DNA from: Blasia pusilla
Taxonomy: Eukaryota; Marchantiophyta; Marchantiopsida; Blasiales
DNA length: 64,000 nt
Direction of reading: 5' to 3'
Assembly (NCBI GenBank): GCA_050084515.1
Contig: CM114272.1
Coordinates: forward strand, 25,048,001-25,112,000
A model generated the notes under the pieces. The model made no database searches. It had not been told where the DNA came from and worked only from the letters and a program-made list of their open reading frames with translations. This document shows positions 48,687 through 61,047 of the stretch, piece after piece. Positions within the stretch are counted from its first letter, which is position 1; each line of letters starts with the position of its first letter. Position numbers and translations under genes: made by a program.

Positions 48687-49637
48687 CCCAACTTGAGGGT
48701 CGTCTTATGAAGGAGGTTGATATGATCTTATTTCAACCTATCGAGCAGTTTTGGCCTCCAACTCTACGCGCAACATGGGACAATGTTGTAGATCCAAACG
48801 CTGCAAACTATGCCTTTATGATGTTGGCACCAATGCCTTTAATCCGAACACACAAGTGCAAGATCTTCGGATTGGATGAAGGCAATTGCAGTATGTGAAA
48901 GAGGGGCCCTCACGCCAAATAACTAGCCCAAATGCATGATCTACTTCAATCCCATTTCTGCAAAAGGTTGCTACGTGACTGGCACATGTAAAGCTTGTTA
49001 TTGGCATCCATATTGTCTTCAAAAGGCCATGCTACTATCTCACAAGTGTCCAACTTGTAGACAAGCTTGGTCAAGAAGACTCTATTACCTTTTTGGCATA
49101 TCTTTCCGCGCTCCTCATGGCAATGCACCACCCACTTATCGCAAATTAACCCAAGAGCAAGAAAATTTCACTTTCAGTTTGGGACATCGTAGCCCCCGAT
49201 CGAAGTATAACCCCGAAGTGAACATAGACAGGGCGGTTCAAGCAAAAATCCCTCGCTAGCGGAGGAGTAATCGGGCAATGCGAGTGTGGTTGGTTCGCTT
49301 CATTGATATGTACGATTGAGGAGAGTTCATCCACATAACAGTCATTGATCTCCAAAATCGAGAGGCGGAAAACTTCTTCTTTGCTCAAGGGTTGAATTTG
49401 CAAGAAGTTCAAAACGCCCTCAACACAACTCGACAACTTGTGCTAAACCATCATCAAAATCTATTGATGGATGAGCTTGTTTTGAGGAGACTCAGATTGA
49501 TCTTGCCACCTTTCTTATGGCAAGATATTCCTCAAAGGATTGGAGGCGGGTATCCTCAAACATACTCTTACCGTCGTCGAATGCAGGAGAAACTCTTTGG
49601 ATTCTTGGAGAGAGAGTGGGAGATGTTTCCGACATAG
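48687..49637 (+). pseudogene. RING-like protein remnant, right flank of E4
   Basis: Immediately after E4 the plus strand reads LEGRLMKEVDM and PIEQFWPPTLRATWDN to a stop at 48896. It then enters a frame with KCMIYFNPI (probably once CMIC), CKACYWHPYC and HKCPTCRQAW, a cysteine/histidine pattern like a RING finger. A frame at 49392-49637 (LNLQEVQNALNTTRQLVL, then RRMQEKLFGFLEREWEMF) follows after a stop. It continues the locus broken by E4 at 39347. The role is unknown; RING proteins are usually ubiquitin ligases. Confidence 0.45.
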
Positions 49638-50549
49638 CCAACACAAGAAACTCATGATGGTGAAGCTGATGTTGAGTTGGAAAGGACTATTCCTCGTGGA
49701 GGTGGGATGTGCATGACTAGAGCTAGGGAAGAGGAGGAAGAAATGGTGAGACGTAGGCACCAGTGTTACATACATCGGATGATGAATCAGATTAGAGAGA
49801 ATGAGTTGATATCTATATCTTTGTAATATACATAAGTATTAGGTTCCTTTCATCCAGAGTTTTTGTGGGGTACTCCTCAATTTTTGTAAAAAAGTTTCAA
49901 AAAAAATCAAAATATTCCACTAAGGAAACTTGTGTATGTGAGCCGCTCACAAATGTTGTCCATGAAGTGAGTTCATGAAAATGGATGAAATTTTTCTCTT
50001 GGGTTATAAATCCTTGGATAAGATGGAAGATACCATAATTGAATGATTTGTCTGATATAAAATTAATTTTTTTATTACTTACTCCTAAAAAATTACTAAC
50101 TCATCACAATGAGCGATTTTCTCTTATATATTGAAAGATAGGGATTGGAAAAGGGATGAATTTTTTTTCCAAAATTAATGAAGGAAACTATATGTTTGAA
50201 TTGAATTGTAAAGGAAAATAATATATGAATTTTTTTTAAGTGACCAATATTGCATGGGGTAGAATTTGAAAGGGACTTGGGTGGAATAGAAAACCAAATT
50301 TACTTATTAATTCATTTTTTAATACTATAATAGTTGAATATAAATATTACTAAATTTTCATAGATTTGAAAATGTTAGATAAATAAATTAAGAGGTGCCT
50401 TGATGCATATGTAATGTAAAGGAAAGTTGAATTTTATGGAAGGATGAATTTACTCTAGGGAGTAGGATATCATTTACATTTGATTGCAAGAGTGTAATTA
50501 CTTACAAGAGTGAAATATAAGAACTCTTCTAACATTCTATAGAATAGTG
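49638..50549. other. AT-rich spacer
   Basis: No gene, motif or repeat is recognised between the RING-like remnant and the satellite array. The sequence is notably AT-rich from about 49820. Confidence 0.5.
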
Positions 50550-51440
50550 CTGATGGTCCCCAAATAACATCTATCACTCTGGCAAAGTCTCATCCCAAAT
50601 TAAGTTTCAAATGACCTTTTGGATCCGAAGCAGATAACCTTGAATGAAAAAAAAGGTCTTTAATCGGACATATTGTCCAACATTTCCATCTTGAGCTAAA
50701 ATTTAGCCCACGTTATCTCCAAGATGCATATAGCACTCTTCCCAAGTTTAAAGAAAAATGGAGTTGGGACCACAAGCTCAAAAAGTGGCAAGTCCATTTT
50801 GGACTCGAAACCATTAGACCTTCTATCAAAATAAGGTTTTTTCATTTTTTATCTTGTCCAACATTCGCATTTTGAACTAAAATTTATCCCACGTGTTCCC
50901 CAAGGTGCATGTTAAACTCTAGTAAAGTTTCATGCAAAATGGAGAAGTGAGAAAAAAGCAAAAATCACTAACTCCTTTTTGGACCCGAACCATCACACAT
51001 TTTACCAAAATAAGGTTTTTTCAATTTTCATCTTGTCCAACTTTGTCATCTGGAGCTCAAATTTGGCCAACAAGGTCCCCAAGGTGCATGTAGCGCTCTT
51101 GCCAAGTTTCACACAAAATGAAGTTGTGAGCAAAAGCTCAAAAAGTTCCAACTCCTTTTTGGACGCGAACCATCACACCTTCTACCAAAATAAGGTTTCT
51201 TTATTTTCCATTTTGTCCAACTTAGTCATCTGGAGCTCAAATTTGTTCAAAAGGGTCCCCAAGGTGCATCTAGTACTCAGGCCAAGTTTCACCCAAAATG
51301 AAGTTCTGAGCAAAAGCTCAAAAAGTTCCAACTCCTTTCTGGACGCGAACCATCAGACCTTCTACCAAAATAGGCTTTTTTTCATTTTTCATCTTGTCCA
51401 AATTTTTCATCCCGAGCTGAAATTTGGCTGACATTGTTCC
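50550..51440 (+). repeat. ~180-bp satellite array, left part
   Basis: About five monomers recur every ~180 bp, marked by phrases such as GGTCCCCAAGGTGCAT, AAAATGAAGTTGTGAGC, TTTTTGGACGCGAACCATCA and CTACCAAAATAAGG. The first monomers are more decayed. The array is cut by the chromovirus at 51446 and resumes at 57824. Confidence 0.93.
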
Positions 51441-51445
51441 CAAGG

Positions 51446-51855
51446 TGTCGTGCGCCTACTCTCCTTGAACGTTAATCTTGTTTGTTGCGGAAGCATGCGT
51501 TCAGTAGGTCACGCTCTCAACGCTGATCTGCATCCAAACACGCACTTCGGTTAGTCGGGTCTTGGTGAGGAACTCATTGGATGTTCATCGGAATGAAGTT
51601 GGAACCGCTAGGCGCGAGACGCCGTTTGAGTTCCCTGAACCTCCGAAAAGTCTGTCCCAAGTCTTTCGAGACTTGCCCGTGTTGGAAACCGCGAAACTAG
51701 GAAGGTTGAGCTTGAAGAGAGAGTCCATCAAACCGGAAAGTAATCTGATTGATCCAAGACCCGACTAACCGAAGTGCGTGTTTGGATGTAGATCAGCGTT
51801 GAGAGCGTTTTCGCAACAAACAAGATTAACGTTCAAGGAGAGTAGGCGCACAACG
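51446..51855 (+). repeat. Chromovirus 5' LTR, rearranged with an inverted U5 arm
   Basis: The first ~120 bp (51446-51566) are the reverse complement of the LTR's own 3' end (about 51752-51855), apart from a short internal difference. From GTCTTGGTGAGG (51558) the sequence matches the 3' LTR in direct orientation. The switch point is a GTCTTGG microhomology. U3 is missing, so there is no promoter. Confidence 0.85.
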
Positions 51856-51899
51856 TGGTATCGAGCAATTCCTTGATGAACGTGAACTTGGGGTCGTTG

Positions 51900-53030
51900 A
51901 AGATCTGGACGTTTGGGGAGAACTCAAGGTAGCCGGAAGACCGCGGCGCCAGGAGGAACGCAAGAGGCGAGGAGGAGATCTGAGAAAAGGCGACGACTCG
52001 CAAATGGCGACCAAGGACGAAGAACCGAGGAAACCGCGAGTCAAAGCAAAGAAGCCAAGAGACGAATCAATGACGGACCGAGAGCCGGAGGTGGAATTTG
52101 CGACTCGAAGTGCGAGTCCCGGACATGAGGATGTTCCAACCGAAAATCTTTTCCGGGACCTTCGGGTCCAAACTTAAACGATCCGGCCTTTTATACCCAA
52201 ATGATGGGAGTGATGAAGGTGATGGCGGACCGGACTGAACAGAGCAAGGTGATCTCGGAATTCAAGTCAAATGGAGCCTCTAGTTCTGGCAAGAAGCTTT
52301 GTAAGACTAATTTGCCAACGCCATTCACAGGAATGGGGCGTTCTCGGAAAGTGAGCGAGTTTCTAACGGAACTCGAACTCTATTTCAAGCGCAAAAAGCG
52401 GATGAACAAGACAAGTGAAGCGGTCACGTTTCGAAGGATCACGCTCTCCATTGGTGGACGGCTCACCGCAAAGAACATCTAGGTCATGGGAAAACATTGA
52501 GTTGGGAAGATTTCAAGGAGTTGATTGGGAACCGATTCACTCCGGAATATCAGGAGTACCGCGATGGCATGGAGGTGGTGAGGTTGCGCCAGAGTGGATC
52601 ACTTGGTGCTTAAACGAGAGTTTAGTGCGCTTTATGAGTGCACTTTCCACGGATGAACATACTAAAAGGTGATCTTCCTAAGTGGGCTCAAACCGAGTGC
52701 GAGAAGGCTCTCTTTCGTATGCCTCACATCCCAGACGCGTGCGCGGACCTCTTGAGACTAGCCAAAGCGGATTGGGGACGATGAGGTCCAACACCAAACC
52801 CTTTGAGACAAAAAGTTTTTCTAAGTTCTGGAAGAATAAAGGGACATCCAAGAGGGTTTGGAATGGGGGTGAGCGACCACGGAGGGTCTCGCCTGGCCGC
52901 GAAACGAGTGGAACTCAACGCTGGCCGAAGGGGCCGCCGTTCTGAAGTCAACGAATGCCAAAGTGATTTGTTATAATTGTGGCGAACCCGGGCATATGGC
53001 TAAGGAATGTGAGGCCCAAGGTTAGTAAAC
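51900..53030 (+). pseudogene. gag: Chromovirus gag
   Basis: Broken frames include MMGVMKVMADRTEQSKVISE, LPTPFTGMGRSRKVSEFL and ELYFKRKKRM, typical Gag capsid wording. A nucleocapsid CCHC knuckle, CYNCGEPGHMAKEC, lies at about 52969-53010. Several frameshifts are present. Confidence 0.8.
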
Positions 53031-54870
53031 CGAGTATGATTGCGTTTGCGCTAAGCATTTATCGGAGGGAGATCTAGATACATCTCTACAAGTCACCAAG
53101 AGAACGCCCAATTTGGTTTACCTAGGATCCAAGATCGCTAATCGCGATGTGATGTTGCTCGTTGATAAAGGTGCTCGCACTCATTCTGAGTCCGAGAATC
53201 GTAAAAACGTTGGGATTTCCAACCACCAAAGCGGATGAACCCATTAGGTAGGATTCGCGGGAGGAAAATCCCACCGGACATCAGATCTGGTTTTAGGCTA
53301 GTTTGAGATGCGGAGTATTTGAGTTGAAGGAGAATTTTTTTTTCAGTCTTGGGGAACACGTTCTTGGATGCGTATGAGGTGGGCGAGGCGGAGACCTTTG
53401 AGGTTAAGCGTCTTGGTTAACGGCAAACGGAAGGACGTCAGATTGGTTCGTGAGGTGCCTAGAAAGACGGAGTTGGTGAACGCCATCACGAGGGCAGTTT
53501 GGCGAGTTAGAGGAAGGATTCCTTTGCTTGATGAGACGAGTAGAGGATGATGCAAGCGCAAGATGCAGAGATCAGAACTCAGCTTCAAGGGAGATCCTCA
53601 AACACTCAAGAGAGTTGTGAAAGAATTTGAAGATGTGTTGACTAAGGAGCTTCTCGATCGAGTTGCCACCACATAGGCGGTTGATCATAAGATTGAGGTG
53701 ATACCAGGATCTCAACCACCTTCAAAGGCACCATATAGGTTGAATCAAGAGGAACTTGCTGAGTTGAAGAAACAGTTGGGTGAACTCTAGAGAGGGGTTA
53801 CATCCAACGAGCAAGTCACCTTATGGGGCGCCCGTCCTCTTTGTCAAGAAGAAGGATGGGAAGTTGAGACTGTGTTGATTATCGGGCGCTGAAAGGGAAT
53901 AACTATCCTCTACCGAGGATGGATGACCTCTTTGATCGATTGTCGGGTGCCAAGTATTTCAGCCGGATTGACCTGAAATCAGGATATTATCAGATTCGGA
54001 TTGCGGATGTAGAGAAGACTCTCAGGGACGAGATACAGTTCGTTCGAGTTTGTAGTAATGCCTTCGGTCTTTGTAATGCGCCTCCAACGTTTACCACTTT
54101 GATGAACTCCATCTTTCACAAGGAGACGGATGAGTTTGTGATCATCTATATAGATGACATACTCATCTATTCGAAAACACTAGAGGAGCACGCTCGACAT
54201 TTGAAGACGGTGTTTGAGAAACTTAGGCGAACAATTTTTCGAATGCGGATAAGAGTGAGTTTGGTTTGACGAAGATCAAGTTCTTGGGACATGTGGTCGG
54301 TGCGGATGGAGTGAGTCCGGACATGGAAAAGGTGAGCGCGATTGCGAATGGGAACCGCCTTCCACGGTGAAGGGATGCGAAGGTTCATCGGAGCATCGAT
54401 TTTACGGACATACGTGAAGAATTTTTCGGGCATAGTGAAACCTCTCACGGATTGGACCGCAAAGTTTGCCAATACTACATGGACCGAGGAAGTGGATAAA
54501 GCGTTCAAAGTCAAAGAGATCTCTCGCAGAACCGATTCAAAGCGCGGAGTTTGAACAACCGTTCGAGGTGCACACGGATGCTAGTGATTTCGCGATTGCA
54601 GGAATGTTGGTGCAAAAGGAGACCATACGAAAGCAAGAAGCTGACCGACACCGAAAGGAGATGGCCTACTCATGAGAAAGAGTTGTTTGCGGTGGTTCAT
54701 TTTGAGGAAGTGGCGTCACTATTTGGGACTTCACAGACTCGAGTATTCACCGATAACATATCGCTCAAGTATTTTGAGACCAGGATCGCGTGGCGCCAAA
54801 ACAACGGTGGCATGATACCTTGGCGTTGATGAATGTGGAGCTAATCCACAAGCCGGGAAAGACAATGTCA
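53030..54870 (+). pseudogene. pol: Chromovirus protease, reverse transcriptase and RNase H
   Basis: A decayed protease region (53100-53560) is followed by [19 protein letters not shown] and the 116-codon frame 53919-54269 with LSGAKYFSRIDLKSGYYQIR and the YIDD motif at 54147-54158 (IIYIDDILIYSK). RNase H pieces run from FEVHTDASDFAIAGML (54550) to VFTDNISLKYF (54770). Stops and frameshifts separate the parts. Confidence 0.87.
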
Positions 54871-54999
54871 TTCCAGATCGTTAACGAGGATGAACACATG
54901 CCATGCGACACAAGTGTTGAGAGCAATGTTCCCTAATGAAAAGACTGGAAAGAAGGATTCGTGAAGGATACATGAAGGATGAGCAAGCGAGGAGTACCT

Positions 55000-56100
55000 T
55001 GGGAAGTTAAAGCGGGGCTAAAAGGTGGCCAATCTGAGTTTGAGACACGGCTTGCTAAGGTTTAAGCAGAGCGGGATCTATGTAGGCCAAGGCAAGCTCG
55101 AACCAAGGTGTTTGTGGAATGTCATGATGGACCTTTGGCGGGACACAAAGGGAGAAATCCACTTTCATTTTGTCTAAGAGGTTCTTGCCCAACATGAAGG
55201 AAGATGTTGCTCAATATGTGAAAACATCGTGACTGCCAGGCGAAACGTGTCGTGTCTTATGCGAAGAAACAAGGTTTACTTCATCCTTTGCCAATCCCGG
55301 AGGGACCTTGCAAAGCATTTGCATGGATTTCATTACAAGTCTTCGAATTTGAGGGATACAACACTATACTTGTGATAGTTGATCGGTTTAGCAAGTTGGG
55401 GAGGTTTGTGCCGACGAGAGAGTTGCGAACGCGACTTCCGACTATTCTGGATGGTTGGTGGGCGTGCACGTTGCCTAGGAGCATTGTGTCCGATCGGGAT
55501 CGAAGTTTAAACTGCCTTTGGAAACATCTATTCAGGAGGTTCCGGACCAAACTCAGCTTTAATCGGCCTTCCATCCTCAAACGGATGGGCAAACGGAAAA
55601 ATAAATTTTTCGTAAACCAATCTTGAGTGCGGACCAAAGAGATTGGGCCAAGTGGTTGTATGGCTGAGTATTGTTACAACTCGACTAAGCTCGCAACCGG
55701 AGAATCTCCGTTTTTGGCGTATCAAAGAGAACAAGGGCCTCTTGACTTAGCTCTTTCAAGGGCAATACATCGACACACACTTTCGTCAACAACGGCGGAA
55801 TGTTTGTTAGTGGAAATTCGAGAGAAAGTCTCGCCAAGGCTCAACTAAGGTACGTAAAGCATGCTAACAAAAGTCGGCGCCATGTGAGTTTCAAGTTGGG
55901 GAACAAGTGTGGTTGAGTGTTAAGAATCTCACTCTTCCGAAAGAAACCAAGTATCTTTGGACCGTATGTGATCAAGGCAAGGCCGTTTGAGGATGTGTAC
56001 ACGTTGAATCAAACGAGTTCAAGATTCACCCGACTTTCCATGTGTCATTATTGAAGAAGTATCTTCAAGACAATGTGCCCGGAGCGAAGGAGGATGTTGA
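55000..56100 (+). pseudogene. Chromovirus integrase
   Basis: The frame 55252-55626 has GLLHPLPIPEGPCKAFAWIS, VIVDRFSKLGRFVP and the second catalytic Asp in SIVSDRDRS. YNSTKLATGESPFLAYQRE (about 55680) and the GPY-type tail towards FKIHPTFHVSLLKKY (56030) follow. The order is standard for chromoviruses; the frame is broken repeatedly. Confidence 0.83.
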
Positions 56101-56300
56101 GACCACAACCGGTCATCGAAATCGAGTTCGAGGTTGAGACTATTCCAGGGCCACCAAGCACTGAGTACTTGGTCAAGTGGAAAGGCTATCATTGAAAGAG
56201 CGACTTGGATTGCGGAGGCGGATCTAGAACATCGCAAGAAGCATTGCGTGACTTCAGATGGATGCAAGAAAGGCATCGTTAGTACATGGTGAAGCAATGG
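56100..56300 (+). pseudogene. Chromovirus chromodomain
   Basis: VIEIEFEVE followed by TEYLVKWKGYH is the chromodomain core (Y-L-V-K-W-K-G-Y) at the integrase C-terminus. A stop follows GYH. Chromodomains bind methylated histone H3 and steer integration; in E1-E4 the same place is taken by a PHD finger. Confidence 0.82.
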
Positions 56301-56894
56301 ACATAACTTGTGACCGGAAAGCTTGGGCCGATAACCCGTTGTAACTAGAAAGGTTTAGTTGTTGCAATAAAGAAGACATGGATTTGGAGATTCGATGCTT
56401 GTATTGTAATTTTGAGTTTGGTTTGTGCAAGGCAATGAGTAGTTCTTCATATGCTTAGGATGTAAGTCAAGGAGACCAAACAATGAGTATTTGAGGTGAG
56501 AGCTTGTATTCAGATAAGGCATCTAGATCGAGGACCAAGTGTTGAAGTACTAGCATTTGGGCAAAATGAGTCATCTTGGGGTTTGTGGTGATCTCATTCA
56601 TGTTTCATGACTGAACTTAGTCTAGGTTGTGACCCAAAAGTAAGTTGGCTAGGTTGTCGGTTGTTTACAAATAGTGAGTGAAGTGTTAGGTTGCGGACTT
56701 AGTGAGCTTATTTTGATAGTTAGATTAGTTTGAACTAGTCTAGGCTCATCGAAAGCAAAAGCGATAAGTCTAATCTAGCGACAAACCTAAGACTTAAGCC
56801 AAAAGAGGAATTCGGGTTAGCAACGCGATTTTTAGGCTTAACTTAACATCAATAAGGTTTGCGTTGATGAGGACATCAACCTTCTAAGGAGGGG

Positions 56895-57823
56895 TGAGTG
56901 TCGCGACCCTCATAACCAAAAACACCAAATGGCAAGCGAAACATCGTAACTCAAAGGAACTCACGCCGCGAGGTTTGCGCTTTGAGAGGCGTTTGGAAGA
57001 GTCTCTTGAAAAGTCTAAGAGACAAACGTGGAACAGAGTTGTGGGTTTCATGCGTTAGTGGTCGCGACCAGGAAACCCTAGACCAAACGCGAGCCGAGAC
57101 TTGAGATGAGTTGAGTCTCGGAGGTTGTTGCCAAAGAGGTGACGATTTGGAACATAGCGTTTGGGAGAATCTGACTGTGTTTAGGACCATAACGTTGAGC
57201 TCCGAGATGCGTTCAGGACAATAAGGGCGCGTTGGAAAGCTGATCTTGAGACGCTTCCAACGCACCAAAGATCTCAGCAAATCATAAGTACAGGCTGAGA
57301 TATTGGCCGAAAACGATTCAGAGAGCAATCGGGTTGAGGGCCAGTGGAGGGGCCGGGTGTCTTTCCCTAAATGTAGGGGGCCCCGGAGATCACCAGAAGT
57401 ACTAGTAAGGGGAGTACCTTCTCTGAGATGTCTCGGGAAACGAAACCCCACTTTGGCGCCAAACGGCGTTTGAGGCACGGATGAAACGGGAGTTTAGAAA
57501 CCAAACCCAAACCTGATCCAAGAGAGTGGACTTTTCCATCTTGATTCCAACTTTGCGAGTCTTGGTGAGGAACTCATTGGATGTTCTGATTGGAATTCTG
57601 CGCAACGTTTGGTTCCTGAACCGACGAAAAATCATCCCAAGTCTTTCGAGACTTGCCCGTGTTGGAAACCGCGAAACTAGGAAGGTTGAGCTTGAAGAGA
57701 AAATGAACTCGGAAAGTAATTGATTGATCCAAGACCCGACTAAAAGTGCGTGTTTGGATGCGGAAAAGTTCCAACGCTCCGCAACAAACAAGATTAACGT
57801 TCAAGGAGAGTAGGCGCACGACA
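56895..57823 (+). repeat. Chromovirus 3' LTR
   Basis: It begins TGAGTGTCGCGACCC just after the purine tract AAGGAGGGG (56886-56894) and ends GGCGCACGACA at 57823, about 930 bp. Its last ~270 bp match the direct part of the 5' LTR. The exact start could be 56899 (TGTCGCGACC). Confidence 0.85.
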
Positions 57824-60809
57824 CAAGGTGCATCTAGTACCCTCGCCAAGTTTCACACAAAATGAAGTTGTGGGCAAAAGCTCAAAAAGTTTTAGCTTCT
57901 TTTTGGACGCGAACCATCAAACCTTCTACCAAAATAAGGTTTTTTCATTTTTCATCTTGTCCAAATTTTTCATCTGGAACTCAAATTTGGCCAACAAGAT
58001 CCCCAAGGTGCATGTAGCACTCTTGCCAAGTTTCACTCAAAATGAAGTTGTGAGCAAAAGCTCAAAAAATTCCAACTCCTCTTTGGACGCAAACCATCGG
58101 AGCTTCTACCAAAATAAGGTTTTTAGTTTTCATCTTGAGCTGAAATTTGGCCAAAAGGGTCCCAAGGTGTATCTAGTACTCTGGCCAAGTTTCACGCAAA
58201 ATGAAGTTGTGGGCAAAAGCTCAAAAAGTTCTAGCTTCTTTTTGGACGCGAACCATCAAACCTTTTACCAAAATAAGGTTTTTTCATTTTTCATCTTGTC
58301 CAACTTAGTCATCTGGAGCTCAAATCTGGCCAAAAAGGTCCCCAAGGTGCATATAGCACTCTTGCCAAGTTTCACGCAAAATGAAGTTGTGAGCAAAAGC
58401 TCAAAACTTTTCCAACTCCTCTTTGGACGCAAACCATCAGAGCTTCTACCAAAATAAGGTTTTTTCAGTTTTCATCTTGTTCAATTTTTTCATCTTGAGC
58501 TGAAATTTGGCCAAAAGGGTCCCCAAGGTGCATCTAGTACTGTGGCCAAGTTTCACACAAAATGAAGTTGTGGGCAAAAGCTCAAAAAGTTCTAGCTTCT
58601 TTTTGGACACAAACCATCAAACCTTCTACCAAAATAAGGTTTTTTCATTTTTCATCTTGTCCAACTTTGTCATCTGGAGCTCAAATTTGGCCAACAAGGT
58701 CCCCAAGGTGCATGTAGCACTCTTGCCAAGTTTCACTCAAAATGAAGTTGTGAGCAAAAGCTCAAAAATTTCCAACTCCTCTTTGGACGCAAACCATCGG
58801 AGCTTCTACCAAAATAAGGTTACTTTTCATTTTTCATCTTGTTCAAAATTTTCATCTTGAGCAGAAATTTGGCCAACAGGGTCCCCAAGGTGCATCTAGT
58901 ACTGTGGCCAAGTTTCACGCAAAATGAAGTTGTGGGCAAAACCTCAAAAAGTTCTAGCTTCTTTTTGGACGCGAACCATCAAACCTTTTACCAAAATAAG
59001 GTTTTTTCATTTTTCATCTTGTCCAACTTTGTCATATGGAGCTCAAATTTGGCCAACAAGGTCCCCAAGGTGCATGTAGCACTCTTGCCAAGTTTCACGC
59101 AAAATGAAGTTGTGAGCAATAGCTAAAAAAGTTCCAACTTCTCTTTGGAGGCAAACCATCAGAGCTTCTACCAAAATAAGATTTTTTTCATTTTTCATCT
59201 TGTTCAACTTTTCATCTTGAGCTAAAATTCGGCCAACAAGGTCATAAGGATGCATGCATCATTATTTCTTAGTTTGAGGAAAAATGGAATTGTGAGCAAA
59301 AGCTCAAAAAGTTAAACTCCTTTTTGGACGCAAACCATCAAACCTTCTATCGAAATAAGGTTTTTTCATTTTTCATCTTGTCCAACTTTGTCATCTGGAG
59401 CTCAAATTTGGCCAACAAGGTCCCCAAGGTGCATGTAGCACTCTTGCCAAGTTTCACTCAAAATTAAGTTGTGAGCAAAAGCTCAAAAAGTTCTAATTCC
59501 TTTTTGGACGCGAATCATCAGACCTTCTACAAAATAAGGTTTTTTCATTTTTCATCTTGTCCAAATTTTTCATATTGAGCTGCAATTTGTCCAACATGGT
59601 CCCCAAGGTTCATCTAGCACTCTTGAAAATTTTTAGGCAAAATGAAGTTGTGAGAAAAAGCTCAAAAAGTTCTAATTCCTTTTTGGACGCGAATCATCAG
59701 ACCTTCTACCAAAATAAGGTTTTTCCAGTTTCCATCTTGTCCAACTTTGTCATCTTGAGATGAAATTTGGCCAACATGGTCCCCAAGGTGCATCTAGCAC
59801 TCTTTCCAAGTTTTAGGCAAAATTAAGTTGTGAGCAAAATCTCAGAAAGTTCTAACTCCTTTTTGGACGCGAACCATCAGACCTTCTACCAAAATAAGGT
59901 TTTTTCATTTTCCATCTTGTCCAACTTTGTCATCTTGAGCTGAAATTTTTCCAACATGGTCCCCAAGGTGCATCTAGCACTCTTGCAAAGTTTCAGGAAA
60001 ATATGAGTTGTGAGCACAAGCTAAAAAATTACTAACTCCTTTTTAGACGTGAATTATTAGACCCTCTATGAAAATAAGGTTTTTCCATCTTGTCCAACTT
60101 TGTCATCTTGAGCTGAAATTTTTCCAACATGGTCCCCAAGGTGAATCTAGTACTCTCGCCAATTTTTAGCAAAAATGAAGTTATGAGCAAAAGTTGAAAA
60201 AGTTCCAACTCCTTTATGGACCCGAACCATCAGACCTTCTACCAAAATAAGGTTTTTTCATTCTTCATCTTGTCCAAATTTGTCATCTTGAGCTGAAATT
60301 TTGCCAACATGATCCCCAAAGTTCATCTATAACTCATGCCAATTTTCAAGAAAAATGAAGTTGTGAGCAAAAGCTCAGAAAGTTCTAACTCCTTTTTGGA
60401 CCCGAACCATCAGACCTTCTACAAAAATAACGATTTTCCATTTTTCATCTTGTCCAAATTTGTCATCTTAAGCTGAAATTTTTCCAACATGGTTCCCAAG
60501 GACACCTTATTACTCGTGCCAAGTTTTAGGCAAAATAAATTTGTGTGCTAAAGCTCAAAATTTTCTAACTCCTTTTTGGACGCGAACCATCAGACCTTCT
60601 ATCAAAATAAGGTTTTCTCATTTTTCACCTTGTCTTACTTTCCCATCTTGAGCTGAAATTTTTTCTACATGGTTTCAATGGTGCGAGTTCCACTCTTGCC
60701 AAGTTTCAACCAAAATAGAGTTGTGAGGAAATCTCAAAAAAATGTAAGTACCTTTTGGCCCCGAACCACTAAACCTTCAATGCAAAGAAGGTTTTCTTAT
60801 TTTTCATCA
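57824..60809 (+). repeat. ~180-bp satellite array, right part
   Basis: About sixteen monomers follow the element. Because the period is near 180 bp (60 codons), one plus-strand frame stays open for up to 209 codons and reads a repeated 60-residue phrase (for example FTQNEVVSKSSKSSNSFLDA). Monomers become more divergent to the right and end at about 60809. I treat the frames as a by-product of the repeat. Confidence 0.94.
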
Positions 60810-61047
60810 CCTACCCTAAACCCCAACAAGCCCGCGCGTGACCCCAGGACTCCATGACCCGGAAAAAGGTAGTTGGTGCAAAGCTGGAACATGCGGCTTT
60901 GTGCCGGTTGTTGGAAGGTAATCCACTAACTAGAAAATAGGATTTCTCTTACGGAAGTAGCAACAGAACTTCCCTCCCTTCCCCTAACCTTCGGAAGTAA
61001 AATTCCCTCAATTTTTTCATCACCTACCCTAAACCCCAACAAGCCCA
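60803..61047 (+). repeat. ~33-bp direct repeat flanking about 180 bp
   Basis: TCATCACCTACCCTAAACCC and the following CAACAAGCCC occur at about 60803-60833 and again at about 61017-61047. The sequence between holds no gene. This could be a local duplication at the edge of the satellite. Confidence 0.75.

Larger units (their letters stand above)
51446..57823 (+). mobile_element. Chromodomain Ty3/gypsy element inserted in the satellite
   Basis: The element is flanked by CAAGG at 51441-51445 and 57824-57828, a 5-bp target duplication within the satellite phrase CCCCAAGGTGCAT. It starts TGTCGTGCGCC and ends GGCGCACGACA. A primer-binding site (TGGTATCGAGC, 51856-51866), gag with a CCHC knuckle, RT, RNase H, integrase, chromodomain, a polypurine tract (AAGGAGGGG, 56886-56894) and a 3' LTR follow in the normal order. 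All genes are broken. The 5' LTR is abnormal (separate entry). Confidence 0.92.

Noticed and set aside
57828-58860. Open frames of up to 209 codons in the satellite as real genes
   Set aside because: They repeat a 60-residue phrase with the monomer period and lack a recognisable domain; a period divisible by three is enough to explain them.
50550-60809. CRISPR-like array
   Set aside because: The units are contiguous ~180-bp satellite monomers without short repeats separated by unique spacers, in a eukaryotic genome.
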